Source of the DNA: an uncultured Oceanospirillaceae bacterium
Lineage (GTDB): Bacteria > Pseudomonadota > Gammaproteobacteria > Pseudomonadales > Balneatricaceae
Direction: 5' to 3'
Assembly (NCBI GenBank): GCA_937136055.1
Contig: CAKZOD010000056.1
Span: forward strand, 1 to 56,387
Length of the DNA: 56,387 nucleotides
The notes beneath the pieces are model-generated. The model did no database searches, was not told the origin of the DNA, and saw only the letters and a program-made list of their open reading frames with translations. Shown here in pieces: positions 1-8,388 of the stretch (its first letter is position 1; the number at the start of each line of letters is the position of its first letter). Both the position numbers and the translations under genes were made by a program.

Positions 1-11
1 TGCTGCTCCAT
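1..11 (-). CDS. Transposase, first codons only (partial)
   Basis: An ATG at 11 running leftward reads M-E-Q and leaves the window. The copy at the right end starts M-K-Q-Q at the same distance from the element end. Calling it a transposase is inference from this repeated layout; no domain is visible. Confidence 0.4.
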
Positions 12-79
12 CGATGTAACCCTAAGTTGATTGAATAGTTATTATCTCATATTGATAACTTAATCGCAGTTTCCCTAAG
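1..79 (-). mobile_element. Insertion-sequence end, left edge of window
   Basis: Read on the minus strand from about 79 to 1, this segment matches 56306-56387 on the plus strand with only scattered mismatches. The match includes an identical run of about 30 bases (42-72 against 56313-56343). Both copies end in an ATG at the same spacing, preceded by a purine-rich stretch. A conserved non-coding terminus followed by a start codon in two inverted places is what two copies of one insertion sequence look like. Similarity stops near 79, where polymerase codons begin. The IS family cannot be named because almost none of the transposase is inside the window. Confidence 0.7.
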
Positions 80-808
80 ATGCTGGGTGTTTTTATGGCA
101 GCGGCCTTTTTATTAACGTCATTTACAATGCTCATGGCATCAGAAAAGGCTCCTTTTGTTTGGTTTATGATAGGAATGTTTTTTTCATATCTGATTACAG
201 TTAATAAAGGAAAAATCCCCGTTGTAAAATGTTCTTTTTTTGTTGTCATTTGTTTCATTGTATTAATATTGGCTGATGTATTATTTATGGGAAGTTCAAA
301 TATTGCTAGTGCAATGAGCTCAGTCATGTCTAGAGCGCTAACAGGAGGGATAACTCCTTCATATTTTTACCTCGAATATTTTCCATTGTATGAGGATTTT
401 CTTTTAGGACGGAGTTTCCCTAATCCAGGGCAGATTTTTTCTTTTGAGCCTTATCATTTAACTGTTGAAATTATGAACTGGGTCCATCCTGAGCATATTG
501 GTAGTGACGTAATTGGTACTGCCCCAACTGTTTTTTGGGGGGAAATGTACGCAAATTATGGTGGAGTCGGAGTTGTTTTGGCTCCATTGTTGGTTGGGAG
601 TGCATTATGTATATTTACATTTGCTTTTAATAGATTGAGAACCACACCAATTACTATTGGTTTGTACACATGGCTTATTCTCCATTATAAAGATTTAGCA
701 ACGACTGGTATTAGTAGCTTCCTATTCGACTTTAAATTAATAGTTTTAATTGCTATTGTTGTGTCAATTTTAATAATATCTAATAGATTTAGGCTTATAT
801 TAAATTAA
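59..808 (+). pseudogene. wzy: O-antigen/capsule polymerase Wzy, N-terminus lost at IS end
   Basis: The frame is open from 59 with the first ATG at 80 (242 residues from there), and no ribosome-binding site precedes it. The product is very hydrophobic with about five membrane segments. It includes a loop W-G-E-M-Y-A-N-Y-G-G followed by a hydrophobic segment, as in the C-terminal half of oligosaccharide repeat-unit polymerases. Those proteins usually have 400-450 residues and 10-12 membrane segments, so roughly the first half is missing. Similarity to the IS end stops at about 79, just before the coding sequence resumes, so an IS insertion explains the loss. A second polymerase-like gene (11566-12882) lies at the other end of the cluster. 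The remnant is probably not functional; the missing half may lie beyond the IS. Confidence 0.7.
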
Positions 809-861
809 TAATTTTTAGTTTAAAAAATTTAGAATTAAAAATAAAGTAACAAGGATTATAT

Positions 862-2685
862 ATGTGCGGAATATTTGGTGGATTACAATTAACAAGTAAT
901 CACGAGATAGAGTTTGTGAAAAAATTAGCCAAACTTGCAGAGCAAAGAGGTAGAGACTCTTCTGGGCTAATAATATGCGAGCAAGATAAATATCGAGTTG
1001 TCAGAGCTGATTTACCTATAAGTAATTTATTCACGAAAGTGAAGCTTGACTCGCCATCGATAATAGCAGGTCATAGTCGGTTAGCTACAAACGGAGTTGG
1101 AGATAACCAACCAATCGTTAGAGATGGAATGGTCACACTTCATAATGGAATAGTTTGTAACGTAGATGAGTTATGGGACAAAAGAGAGAGTAAGAGATAT
1201 CAAACGGTAGATAGCGAGATAATTCCGGTAATTATAAAAGAAGAAAGGAATAAAGGGGCGTCTTTAAATGATATTGCTGATACCTTATTTAAGGAATGTG
1301 AAGGTATTGTCTCTACATCGGTGTATATACCGGAAGATGGGGTTCTGATCCTTTTTTCAAACAATGGTAGTTTGTATATCGGAACAATTGGAGGAGCAAT
1401 TTATTACTCTTCAGAGTTATGGCCATTAACAGAGATTGGTTGCGAAGGAATCGAGCAAATCAGAGGTGCTAGAGAAATTAGCATTTCAAAGAGTAATGAT
1501 GTTATAGATCAATCAACTGTAAAAAGTAAGCATAGGCCAAATTTATTACCAGATGTAAAGCTGAACGCATCAGAAGAAAAGCTACTAGAAAGACCAACCC
1601 CTAAGTTTCAAAGATGTACGAAATGTATTCTTCCAGAAACAATGCCATATATACGTTTTGATACTAAAGGAGTTTGTAATTACTGCCACAATTATACTAC
1701 AAGAAATCAACCAAAGCCTGTTGAAGTAATAGAAAAATTGGTAGAACCGTATAGGCGTCAAGGGAAAACGGACTGTATTGTGCCCTTTTCTGGAGGGAGG
1801 GATAGTTGTTACGGGCTACATCTAATTGTTAAAGAGCTTGGTATGAATCCAATTGCTTATACTTACGATTGGGGGATGGTTACGGATTTAGGTAGAAGAA
1901 ATATTAGTAGAATGTGCGCGGAAATGGGCGTTGAGAATATTATAATAGCGCCTGATATTGAATTGAAAAGAAAAAATATTCATAAAAACTTGTCTGCTTG
2001 GTTAAAGAAACCTCACTTGGGAATGATTAGTCTCCTAACCGCAGGTGATAAGCACTTTTTCAGGCATGTAGAGACGGTTAAAAAGCAAACTGGAGTAAGT
2101 TTGAATTTATGGGGCGTTAATCCCTTAGAGGTTACCCATTTTAAAACAGGCTTCCTTGGAATCCCACCCGCTTTCGAAGGAAAACATGTTTATAATAACG
2201 GTCTAATGTCGCAACTTAACTACCAATCAAAGCGCATAAACCAAATGATAAGAAATCCTGGGTATTTTAATAGCTCTATCTGGGATACTATTTCCGGTGA
2301 GTATTGGCGGAGCGTTCATAAGAAAACAGATTATTTTCATGTGTTTGACTATTGGGAATGGAACGAAGAAACAGTTGATAATGTTTTGCGGGATTACAAC
2401 TGGGAATGGGCATCCGATACTAAAACAAGTTGGCGTATTGGAGATGCGACAGCTGCATTGTATAACTATATCTATTTTACAGTGGCAGGTTTTACCGAGC
2501 ACGATACTTTTAGAAGTAATCAGATTCGTGAAGGGGTTATCGATAGGGAAGCAGCGTTACAGCTTGCTCTAGATGAAAATCAGCCTCGGTACGAAAGTAT
2601 TAAATGGTATCTACAGGCTGTTGGGATAGATTTTGAGTATGCAATAAAAGCAATTAATAATATGCCTAAGTTATATAGTGAATAA
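862..2685 (+). CDS. N-acetyl sugar amidotransferase fused to a class II glutaminase domain
   Basis: The protein has 607 residues and two parts. Residues 1 to about 240 are an Ntn-type class II glutamine amidotransferase: Cys2 becomes N-terminal after Met removal, and the glutamine-site motifs H-S-R-L-A-T-N-G and H-N-G-I-V are present. From about 250 there is a WbpG/PseA-like synthetase: a four-cysteine site (C252, C255, C272, C275) and a PP-loop S310-G-G-R-D-S315 that binds ATP. WbpG-type enzymes turn an acetamido group of a nucleotide sugar into an acetamidino group and normally use a separate HisH-type glutaminase; here the ammonia source is built in. AsnB has the same glutaminase-synthetase order but lacks the cysteine site. 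The RBS is AAGGA at 851-855. The next gene overlaps by 8 bases. The sugar substrate cannot be read from the sequence. Confidence 0.85.
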   Translation: MCGIFGGLQLTSNHEIEFVKKLAKLAEQRGRDSSGLIICEQDKYRVVRADLPISNLFTKVKLDSPSIIAGHSRLATNGVGDNQPIVRDGMVTLHNGIVCNVDELWDKRESKRYQTVDSEIIPVIIKEERNKGASLNDIADTLFKECEGIVSTSVYIPEDGVLILFSNNGSLYIGTIGGAIYYSSELWPLTEIGCEGIEQIRGAREISISKSNDVIDQSTVKSKHRPNLLPDVKLNASEEKLLERPTPKFQRCTKCILPETMPYIRFDTKGVCNYCHNYTTRNQPKPVEVIEKLVEPYRRQGKTDCIVPFSGGRDSCYGLHLIVKELGMNPIAYTYDWGMVTDLGRRNISRMCAEMGVENIIIAPDIELKRKNIHKNLSAWLKKPHLGMISLLTAGDKHFFRHVETVKKQTGVSLNLWGVNPLEVTHFKTGFLGIPPAFEGKHVYNNGLMSQLNYQSKRINQMIRNPGYFNSSIWDTISGEYWRSVHKKTDYFHVFDYWEWNEETVDNVLRDYNWEWASDTKTSWRIGDATAALYNYIYFTVAGFTEHDTFRSNQIREGVIDREAALQLALDENQPRYESIKWYLQAVGIDFEYAIKAINNMPKLYSE

Positions 2686-3853
2686 TATGACGCAAGAAAC
2701 TGGTACGAAAAATATAGAAAAGAAAGTTGTACTACATATAAGCCATACAGACATTAGAACCGATAGTAGGATCCTTAAAGAACTTGAGTCACATCACAGG
2801 TCTGGGTTTTTATCGGTTGTTGCAATTGGTGTAGCGGCTACTAATGAGAACCCTGTAACAAATACATCCGAAGGCATTGGTATTAGAACTCTTGACCTTG
2901 TAATGAATAGTAAAAAGTGGCGACCTAGGCTTATCCGCCATTTGTTTACTTTTGTGGAGTTGTTTCTCAGAACTTTCAGAAGTGGTATCAAAATGAAACC
3001 AGATGTTGTTCACTGCCATGACACTCTGGTTTTACCGATTGGCGTTTTTATAAAAATTTTCACAGGGTGTAAACTGGTATATGACGCTCACGAATTGGAG
3101 TCAGATAAAAACGGGCAATCAGTGTTGTTATCAAAGGCAACTTTATATATAGAAAAGGCTTGTTGGAAAAAAGTTGATCTTTTAGTTTCGGTAAGTGAGT
3201 CTATATTGAATTGGTACAATGAGAATATCGGCCCTAAAAAGAACACGTTAATACTTAATTCTCCCTCAATTGCAAAAAATGATGTGAATTTCAATAATAA
3301 TTACTTTCACGAAAAATTTAGTATCCCTAAGGATAGGCTCGTGTTTGTATATCTAGGAATACTGGGTCAAGGAAGAGGAATAGAACATATATTGGATGCG
3401 TTTTCATCAGACGAAATTAAGTCTCATGTTGTTTTTATGGGATTTGGAGAGTTTAGTGAAAAAATTGAATCTGTAGCTCAGTTAAAACCAAATGTGCATT
3501 TGCATGAAGCTGTTAATCATGATCAGGTAGTAAAATTAACTAGTAGTGCTAGTGTTGGGTTATGTTTTATAGAAAATATTTCTTTAAGTGACTATTATTG
3601 TCTGCCAAATAAGTTATTTGAATATGCGTTTTCGGGAATTCCAATATTAGCTTCTTCATTTCCCGATATTAAACAATGCATTGAAAAGTATCAATTAGGA
3701 TATTGCAGTGACGTAGACAGTCAATCTATATTAGAAGCGATAAAAAAATATGAAAAGACTCCAACTAAATTAATTGATTCAGATTTGTATGAGTTGTCTT
3801 GGGAATGCCAGTCTAAAAGATTGGTTAATTCTTATAAAGAATTATTAAGATAA
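2678..3853 (+). CDS. Glycosyltransferase family 4 (GT-B fold)
   Basis: A 391-residue GT4-type protein. The N-terminal half has the look of a family 4 acceptor domain (H-I-S-H-T-D near residue 20; V-H-C-H-D in the first half). The C-terminal half carries the donor-domain pattern: a Y-L-G-I-L-G-Q-G-R-G strand-loop and the E-Y-A-F-S-G-I-P-I segment after N-K-L-F, close to the usual E-x7-E region. It should add one sugar to the lipid-linked repeat unit at the cytoplasmic face of the inner membrane. The start taken is GTG at 2678, inside the end of the amidotransferase gene; ATG at 2687 is equally possible. Neither has a clear RBS, which suggests translational coupling. Donor and acceptor are unknown. 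Confidence 0.85.
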   Translation: MNNMTQETGTKNIEKKVVLHISHTDIRTDSRILKELESHHRSGFLSVVAIGVAATNENPVTNTSEGIGIRTLDLVMNSKKWRPRLIRHLFTFVELFLRTFRSGIKMKPDVVHCHDTLVLPIGVFIKIFTGCKLVYDAHELESDKNGQSVLLSKATLYIEKACWKKVDLLVSVSESILNWYNENIGPKKNTLILNSPSIAKNDVNFNNNYFHEKFSIPKDRLVFVYLGILGQGRGIEHILDAFSSDEIKSHVVFMGFGEFSEKIESVAQLKPNVHLHEAVNHDQVVKLTSSASVGLCFIENISLSDYYCLPNKLFEYAFSGIPILASSFPDIKQCIEKYQLGYCSDVDSQSILEAIKKYEKTPTKLIDSDLYELSWECQSKRLVNSYKELLR

Positions 3854-3883
3854 GATCAATTAGATTGAGTAAGGTTAATATAT

Positions 3884-5113
3884 ATGAATATATGGTGTAT
3901 TTCCAAATATGCAAGCCCGCCAAAATACGGAGTAGGAGCACGCATTTTTTATTTAGCAAAAGAGTTTGTAGCGTCTGGACATAAAGTAGTATTACTCACA
4001 TCTGATTCAAATCACCTTGCTCAGTATCCGTCAACTGAAAGCAAATATAATTTTGAGGAAGTTGATGGTGTAAATTTTATATGGACTAAAAACAAAAAAT
4101 ATTCTAAAACTGCTTCGATTTCAAGGGTGCTAAGTTGGTTTGATTTTGAATACAGCCTGTTTAAGTTACAAAGGAAAGACATAGTTGCGCCGGATGTAAT
4201 TATAGTTTCGTCATTATCCTTGTTAAGCATTGTTTATGGGTATTTTCTAAAAAGAAAATATAGAGCAAAACTTATATTAGAAATAAGGGATATCTGGCCA
4301 CTGACCCTTGTCGAAGAGGGGGGGGTAAGTAAGTTCCACCCTTTAGCAGTTTTTCTAAGTTTAGTTGAAAAGTTCGGGTATAAAAAATCTGATTTGATAG
4401 TTGGAACAATGCCTAGGTTAGATTTGCATATTAAGGAAATATTAGGAAAGGAAAGGCCCTTCTTTTGCTCCCCCTTAGGTTTTGACGAAACAGTAATGGC
4501 GAGAAGAGAGTACTTAATAAGTAAAAAAATTTTAGAGGGTTTTCCTTCTGGTAAGTTAATCGTAGGTTATGCGGGAAGCATGGGAATATCTAATAATCTT
4601 GATTCATTTATAAAATGCATTATCGAACTGAAGGATAATGATAGAGTACATTTTATGCTGGTTGGCTCTGGGGACAAACGAGAACAGTTTGAAGCTTTAC
4701 TTAGCGGCCAGGATAACGTAACTTTTTTAGATAAAATTCAACCAGACTTTGTTCCTGGTTTTTTAAATCTATGTGATGTTTTATATTTATCAACGCATGA
4801 TTCCATTGTCTGGAAGTTTGGACAATCTATGAACAAAGTTGTTGAATATATGTATTCTGGGAAACCGATAATTGCTTCTTACTCTGGTTATAGGTCTATG
4901 CTTAATGAAGCCGACTCTGGAGTGTTTGTTCAACCAAATAATGTTAGTTTGTTAAGATCAGCAATTCAAAAAATGATTAATCTACCTGAGAAAGAAAGAA
5001 TAGAAATGGGGCTAAGAGGTAGACAGTGGATCAAACAGAACCGTACGTACAAGAAACTTGCAATAGAATATCTAAGAGAAATTAAACTAATGAATAATTT
5101 TGGTGAAAACTAA
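3884..5113 (+). CDS. Glycosyltransferase family 4, WbuB-like
   Basis: A 409-residue protein whose N-terminus (Y-A-S-P-P-K-Y-G-V-G-A-R) resembles WbuB-type GT4 enzymes, which transfer an N-acetylated deoxyamino sugar to the first sugar on undecaprenyl diphosphate. The central E-I-R-D-I-W-P motif is typical of the same group. The C-terminal donor domain shows G-Y-A-G-S-M-G and, later, K-V-V-E-Y-M-Y-S-G-K-P-I. The stop codon overlaps the ATG of the initiating transferase by one base, so the two products are probably coupled. The likely role is second-sugar addition; the donor is not determined. Confidence 0.85.
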   Translation: MNIWCISKYASPPKYGVGARIFYLAKEFVASGHKVVLLTSDSNHLAQYPSTESKYNFEEVDGVNFIWTKNKKYSKTASISRVLSWFDFEYSLFKLQRKDIVAPDVIIVSSLSLLSIVYGYFLKRKYRAKLILEIRDIWPLTLVEEGGVSKFHPLAVFLSLVEKFGYKKSDLIVGTMPRLDLHIKEILGKERPFFCSPLGFDETVMARREYLISKKILEGFPSGKLIVGYAGSMGISNNLDSFIKCIIELKDNDRVHFMLVGSGDKREQFEALLSGQDNVTFLDKIQPDFVPGFLNLCDVLYLSTHDSIVWKFGQSMNKVVEYMYSGKPIIASYSGYRSMLNEADSGVFVQPNNVSLLRSAIQKMINLPEKERIEMGLRGRQWIKQNRTYKKLAIEYLREIKLMNNFGEN

Positions 5114-5706
5114 TGAAAAGAGGATTTGATATATTAGTATCTTTCACAGCAATTATTACTTTTGCTCCAATAATATCTGTAGTTGCTGTTTTTGTGTACG
5201 TTAAGCTTGGAAGCCCTATATTTTTTAAACAGAACAGACCTGGGTTGCATGGCAAAATTTTTAAAATGTATAAATTTCGAACAATGAAACATGCTGTAAA
5301 CGTGAATAATGAAGTATTAGCTGATTCAGAGCGGCTTTGTGATTTTGGTTTGAAGCTTAGAAGTACAAGCTTGGACGAGTTACCGAGCTTGTGGAATGTC
5401 TTAATTGGAGATATGAGTCTTGTAGGGCCAAGGCCATTATTAGTCGAATATATTCCCCTTTACTCTAAGGAGCAAGCTAAAAGGCACCATGTTCGACCTG
5501 GGATTACTGGGTGGGCTCAAATAAATGGGCGCAACGCAATAAGCTGGGACGAAAAATTTAAGCTAGACGTTTGGTATGTCCAAAATCAAAGTTTTTGGCT
5601 AGATTTAAAAATTCTATTCTTAACGATTAAGAAAGTATTGGTTAAAGAGGGGATCTCGCAAGATTGTGAAGCTACGATGTCAAGATTTGAAGGAACTAAT
5701 AAATGA
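5113..5706 (+). CDS. pglC: Initiating sugar-1-phosphate transferase, PglC type
   Basis: A 197-residue monotopic phosphoglycosyl transferase. It has one hydrophobic N-terminal re-entrant segment (about 8-32) and then the bacterial sugar transferase motifs: F-K-M-Y-K-F-R-T-M, S-L-D-E-L-P containing the catalytic Asp-Glu pair, G-D-M-S-L-V-G-P-R-P, and R-P-G-I-T-G-W-A-Q-I. The length matches the minimal PglC/WecP class, not the long WbaP class. It attaches the first sugar phosphate to undecaprenyl phosphate. The dehydratase, aminotransferase and acyltransferase downstream point to a UDP-bacillosamine-type donor. It overlaps the acyltransferase gene by four bases. Confidence 0.88.
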   Translation: MKRGFDILVSFTAIITFAPIISVVAVFVYVKLGSPIFFKQNRPGLHGKIFKMYKFRTMKHAVNVNNEVLADSERLCDFGLKLRSTSLDELPSLWNVLIGDMSLVGPRPLLVEYIPLYSKEQAKRHHVRPGITGWAQINGRNAISWDEKFKLDVWYVQNQSFWLDLKILFLTIKKVLVKEGISQDCEATMSRFEGTNK

Positions 5707-6338
5707 AAGAATTAATAATTGTTGGGGGCGGCGGCTTTGCAAAAGAGATCATCTGGCTAGCAAGGGCTTGTGGTAGGGTTGTGAAGGGTATTCTTGATGA
5801 TAGTTTAGAAGCGCAGGGGTATAAGCTTTCAGCTGTGCCGATTGTTGGTACTGTAGCTGATTGGATCAACTTTGAAAACTGTGAATTTATAATTGCAATC
5901 GGCTCACCAAGAGTACGTGCTAAAGTTCTTTCCAAAATGACTAATTTAGGAGAGCCTGTTTTTACTAAGCTTATACACCCTAGTGTGAATATGTCTGAAT
6001 ATGTTGAAATAGGTGATGGTACTATGATTTGCGCAGGTTCTATACTAACTGTTGATATTAAATTGGGTAACCACTGCATATTGAATCTAAACGTGACCGT
6101 TGGACATGAGAGTATATTTGGGGATTTTGTAACTGTAGCGCCAATGGCTGCAATTTCTGGAAATGTACTGTTGGATGACTGCGTTGAAATAGGTACAGGA
6201 GCTACGTTACGGCAGGGTCTTACGGTTAATAAAGGCTCGATGCTTGGTATGGGAGGGGTGCTTACTAAAAATATTCCTGAATCCTGTGTTTTCGCAGGTA
6301 ATCCAGCTAAAAAGTTAAAAGAGTTACCTGAAGTATGA
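5703..6338 (+). CDS. pglD: Nucleotide-sugar N-acyltransferase, PglD/NeuD type
   Basis: A 211-residue protein with an N-terminal nucleotide-sugar fold starting I-I-V-G-G-G-G-F-A-K-E-I and a C-terminal left-handed beta-helix of hexapeptide repeats (about 95-195). The V-G-H-E-S stretch holds the likely catalytic His. PglD acetylates the C4 amine of UDP-4-amino-4,6-dideoxy-GlcNAc. Here a hydroxyacyl-CoA dehydrogenase is encoded immediately downstream with a 4-base overlap, so the acyl donor may be 3-hydroxybutyryl-CoA instead of acetyl-CoA (inference). The ATG sits in an ATGA overlap with the previous gene. Confidence 0.85.
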   Translation: MKELIIVGGGGFAKEIIWLARACGRVVKGILDDSLEAQGYKLSAVPIVGTVADWINFENCEFIIAIGSPRVRAKVLSKMTNLGEPVFTKLIHPSVNMSEYVEIGDGTMICAGSILTVDIKLGNHCILNLNVTVGHESIFGDFVTVAPMAAISGNVLLDDCVEIGTGATLRQGLTVNKGSMLGMGGVLTKNIPESCVFAGNPAKKLKELPEV

Positions 6339-7180
6339 AAATAGCAATTATAGGTAGTGGCACCATGGCGTGTGGCATTGCACAGGTTCTACTAAATAGC
6401 GAACAAGTAAATAAACTTGTTATAGTAACACGAAATGAAGAAAAATCTTATTTAGTAAAAAAAAACTGTGAGAAACAACTTTCACGTTTAGTAAAAAAAG
6501 GAAAAATTTCTGAACATCAGGCAGTTGTGAATAAAGGGAAACTCTTTTTAAGCAACTCATACAACGATCTAGAGAATTCAGAGATAATAATAGAAGCTAT
6601 TACCGAAAATTTCTCAGTTAAAAAGGAATTGTTTGAAGAAATTAAACCATTCGTAAATAGTAATACTATTATCGCGTCAAATACATCTTCGTTATCAATT
6701 ACCGCTTTTTCTTCTGTATTTGATAATCCGGAGAATATGGTTGGTTTACATTTTTTTAATCCAGCCCCAGTAATGGAGTTGGTTGAAATAGTCGGAGGGC
6801 ACGTAACATCTGAAATGGTTGTAAGAAAACTAATCTCTTTTACAAAGAGTTTCGGAAAATCACCTGTAGTGGTCAATGAGGCTCCTGGCTTTGTAGTTAA
6901 TCGAATGCTTATTCCTATGATTAATGAAGCTGTTAGTATTTTAGCTGAAGGGGTTGCTAGTGCTGATGATATTGATCAAGCAATGAAGTTTGGTGCTCAT
7001 CATCCTATGGGACCGTTGGCTTTAGCAGATTTGATCGGTAATGATGTGAACTTATCTATAATGGAAACACTATATAGTGAAACAGGTGATCCAAAATATC
7101 GTGCGCACCCTCTGTTACGCAAAATGGTAAGGGCAAATCATTTAGGTAGAAAAACTAAAAAAGGATTTTTTGAATACTAA
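6335..7180 (+). CDS. 3-hydroxyacyl-CoA dehydrogenase (3-hydroxybutyryl-CoA dehydrogenase type)
   Basis: A 281-residue protein covering the full length of Hbd. It has an NAD-binding G-S-G-T-M-A-C-G-I-A loop at residues 7-16, the catalytic S-N-T-S-S, G-L-H-F-F-N-P and P-G-F-V-V-N-R motifs, and a C-terminal dimerisation domain ending K-T-K-K-G-F-F. The catalytic Ser, His and Asn are all present, so it should interconvert 3-hydroxyacyl-CoA and 3-oxoacyl-CoA. Enzymes of this kind normally serve fatty-acid or butyrate metabolism. Here the gene is wedged between the acyltransferase and aminotransferase genes with 4-base and 2-base junctions, so it probably makes the acyl donor for an N-(3-hydroxybutyryl) amino sugar. 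Confidence 0.88.
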   Translation: MKIAIIGSGTMACGIAQVLLNSEQVNKLVIVTRNEEKSYLVKKNCEKQLSRLVKKGKISEHQAVVNKGKLFLSNSYNDLENSEIIIEAITENFSVKKELFEEIKPFVNSNTIIASNTSSLSITAFSSVFDNPENMVGLHFFNPAPVMELVEIVGGHVTSEMVVRKLISFTKSFGKSPVVVNEAPGFVVNRMLIPMINEAVSILAEGVASADDIDQAMKFGAHHPMGPLALADLIGNDVNLSIMETLYSETGDPKYRAHPLLRKMVRANHLGRKTKKGFFEY

Positions 7181-7182
7181 TT

Positions 7183-8358
7183 ATGCTAAATACTCAATTT
7201 TCCCCATGGCCTTCTTTTACAGAAGAAGAATCAAGCGCTATTCAAAAAGTGCTTATGTCAAATAAAGTTAATTACTGGACTGGCGATGAAGGCCGGCTAT
7301 TTGAAAAAGAGTTTGGAGCTTTTACGGGTTGTAAGTATGCTATCGCGCTGGCTAATGGAACTGTTGCGTTAGATCTAGCATTAATTGGGCTTGGAATAAA
7401 AAATGGAGATGAAGTAATAGTCACGTCTCGGACATTTCTTGCATCAGTCAGCTCGATTGTAAACTCTGGTGCAACACCAATATTTGCTGATATAGATGAG
7501 AATTCACAAAATGTTACTTCAGAGACAATAAAGACGGTAATTACTCAGAACACAAAAGCAATTATTTGTGTCCATTTAGCAGGTTTTCCATGTGAAATGG
7601 ATGAAATTATGATTCTTGCAAAAGAATATAATTGTTATGTAATAGAAGATTGCGCTCAAGCCCATGGAGCAAAATATAAAGGGAAGTCTGTTGGAAGTAT
7701 TGGGCACGTTGCTGCTTGGTCTTTTTGTCAAGATAAGATAATGACTACAGGTGGCGAGGGAGGTATGGTTACAACCAATGATGAAGAGTTATGGAAACAA
7801 ATGTGGGCCTACAAGGATCATGGAAAATCTTGGGATGCCGTTTATAACAAAAAGCACCCAGACGGATTCCGATGGCTACACGAAAGCTTTGGAACCAATT
7901 GGCGCCTTACTGAAATACAGTCAGCTATTGGGAGAATTCAATTAACCAGAATGAAAGAGTGGTCTAAAGCTCGGAAGATTAATTCAGATTTAATCCATAA
8001 AACCTGTGAGTCACTGGAGTGTCTAAGACCGGTTACAGTTCCTTCTCATATTGAACACGCGAATTACAAATATTATGTTTTTATTCGATCTGAGATGCTA
8101 AAACCAGGTTGGGACAGGGATCGTATTGTTGCTGAAATAATTGAGCGTAATGTCCCATGCTACCAAGGAACATGTTCAGAAGTTTATTTAGAGAAAGCAT
8201 TTGATGACACCAACTTTAGACCAGAAAAAAGACTGCAAGTTGCTCGAGAATTAGGAGAAACCAGCTTGATGTTTTTAGTGCACCCTACTCTTACAAATGC
8301 AGAAATTCAAAGAACTTGCCGAGCAATTGTCGATGTTATTTCACTTGCTTCTTATTAA
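7183..8358 (+). CDS. pglE: PLP-dependent nucleotide-sugar aminotransferase, PglE-like (DegT/DnrJ/EryC1 family)
   Basis: A 391-residue DegT/DnrJ/EryC1 aminotransferase. Visible motifs are A-L-A-N-G-T-V-A-L-D near residue 55, E-D-C-A-Q-A-H-G near 160, and S-F-C-Q-D-K-I with Lys185 as the likely PLP lysine, followed by T-G-G-E-G-G. It should aminate the 4-keto group of the UDP-sugar made by the dehydratase encoded just downstream, using glutamate. It begins two bases after the hydroxyacyl-CoA dehydrogenase stop codon. Close relatives act on GDP-sugars (perosamine), but the adjacent PglF-type dehydratase favours a UDP-linked substrate. Confidence 0.88.
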   Translation: MLNTQFSPWPSFTEEESSAIQKVLMSNKVNYWTGDEGRLFEKEFGAFTGCKYAIALANGTVALDLALIGLGIKNGDEVIVTSRTFLASVSSIVNSGATPIFADIDENSQNVTSETIKTVITQNTKAIICVHLAGFPCEMDEIMILAKEYNCYVIEDCAQAHGAKYKGKSVGSIGHVAAWSFCQDKIMTTGGEGGMVTTNDEELWKQMWAYKDHGKSWDAVYNKKHPDGFRWLHESFGTNWRLTEIQSAIGRIQLTRMKEWSKARKINSDLIHKTCESLECLRPVTVPSHIEHANYKYYVFIRSEMLKPGWDRDRIVAEIIERNVPCYQGTCSEVYLEKAFDDTNFRPEKRLQVARELGETSLMFLVHPTLTNAEIQRTCRAIVDVISLASY

Positions 8359-8388
8359 TAACTAGATGAATATTTAAAGGTAAGCTCC

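Noticed and set aside
22..327. 101-codon minus-strand frame at the left edge
   Set aside because: It is antisense to the wzy remnant, starts in the wzy region and has no family resemblance or ribosome site.
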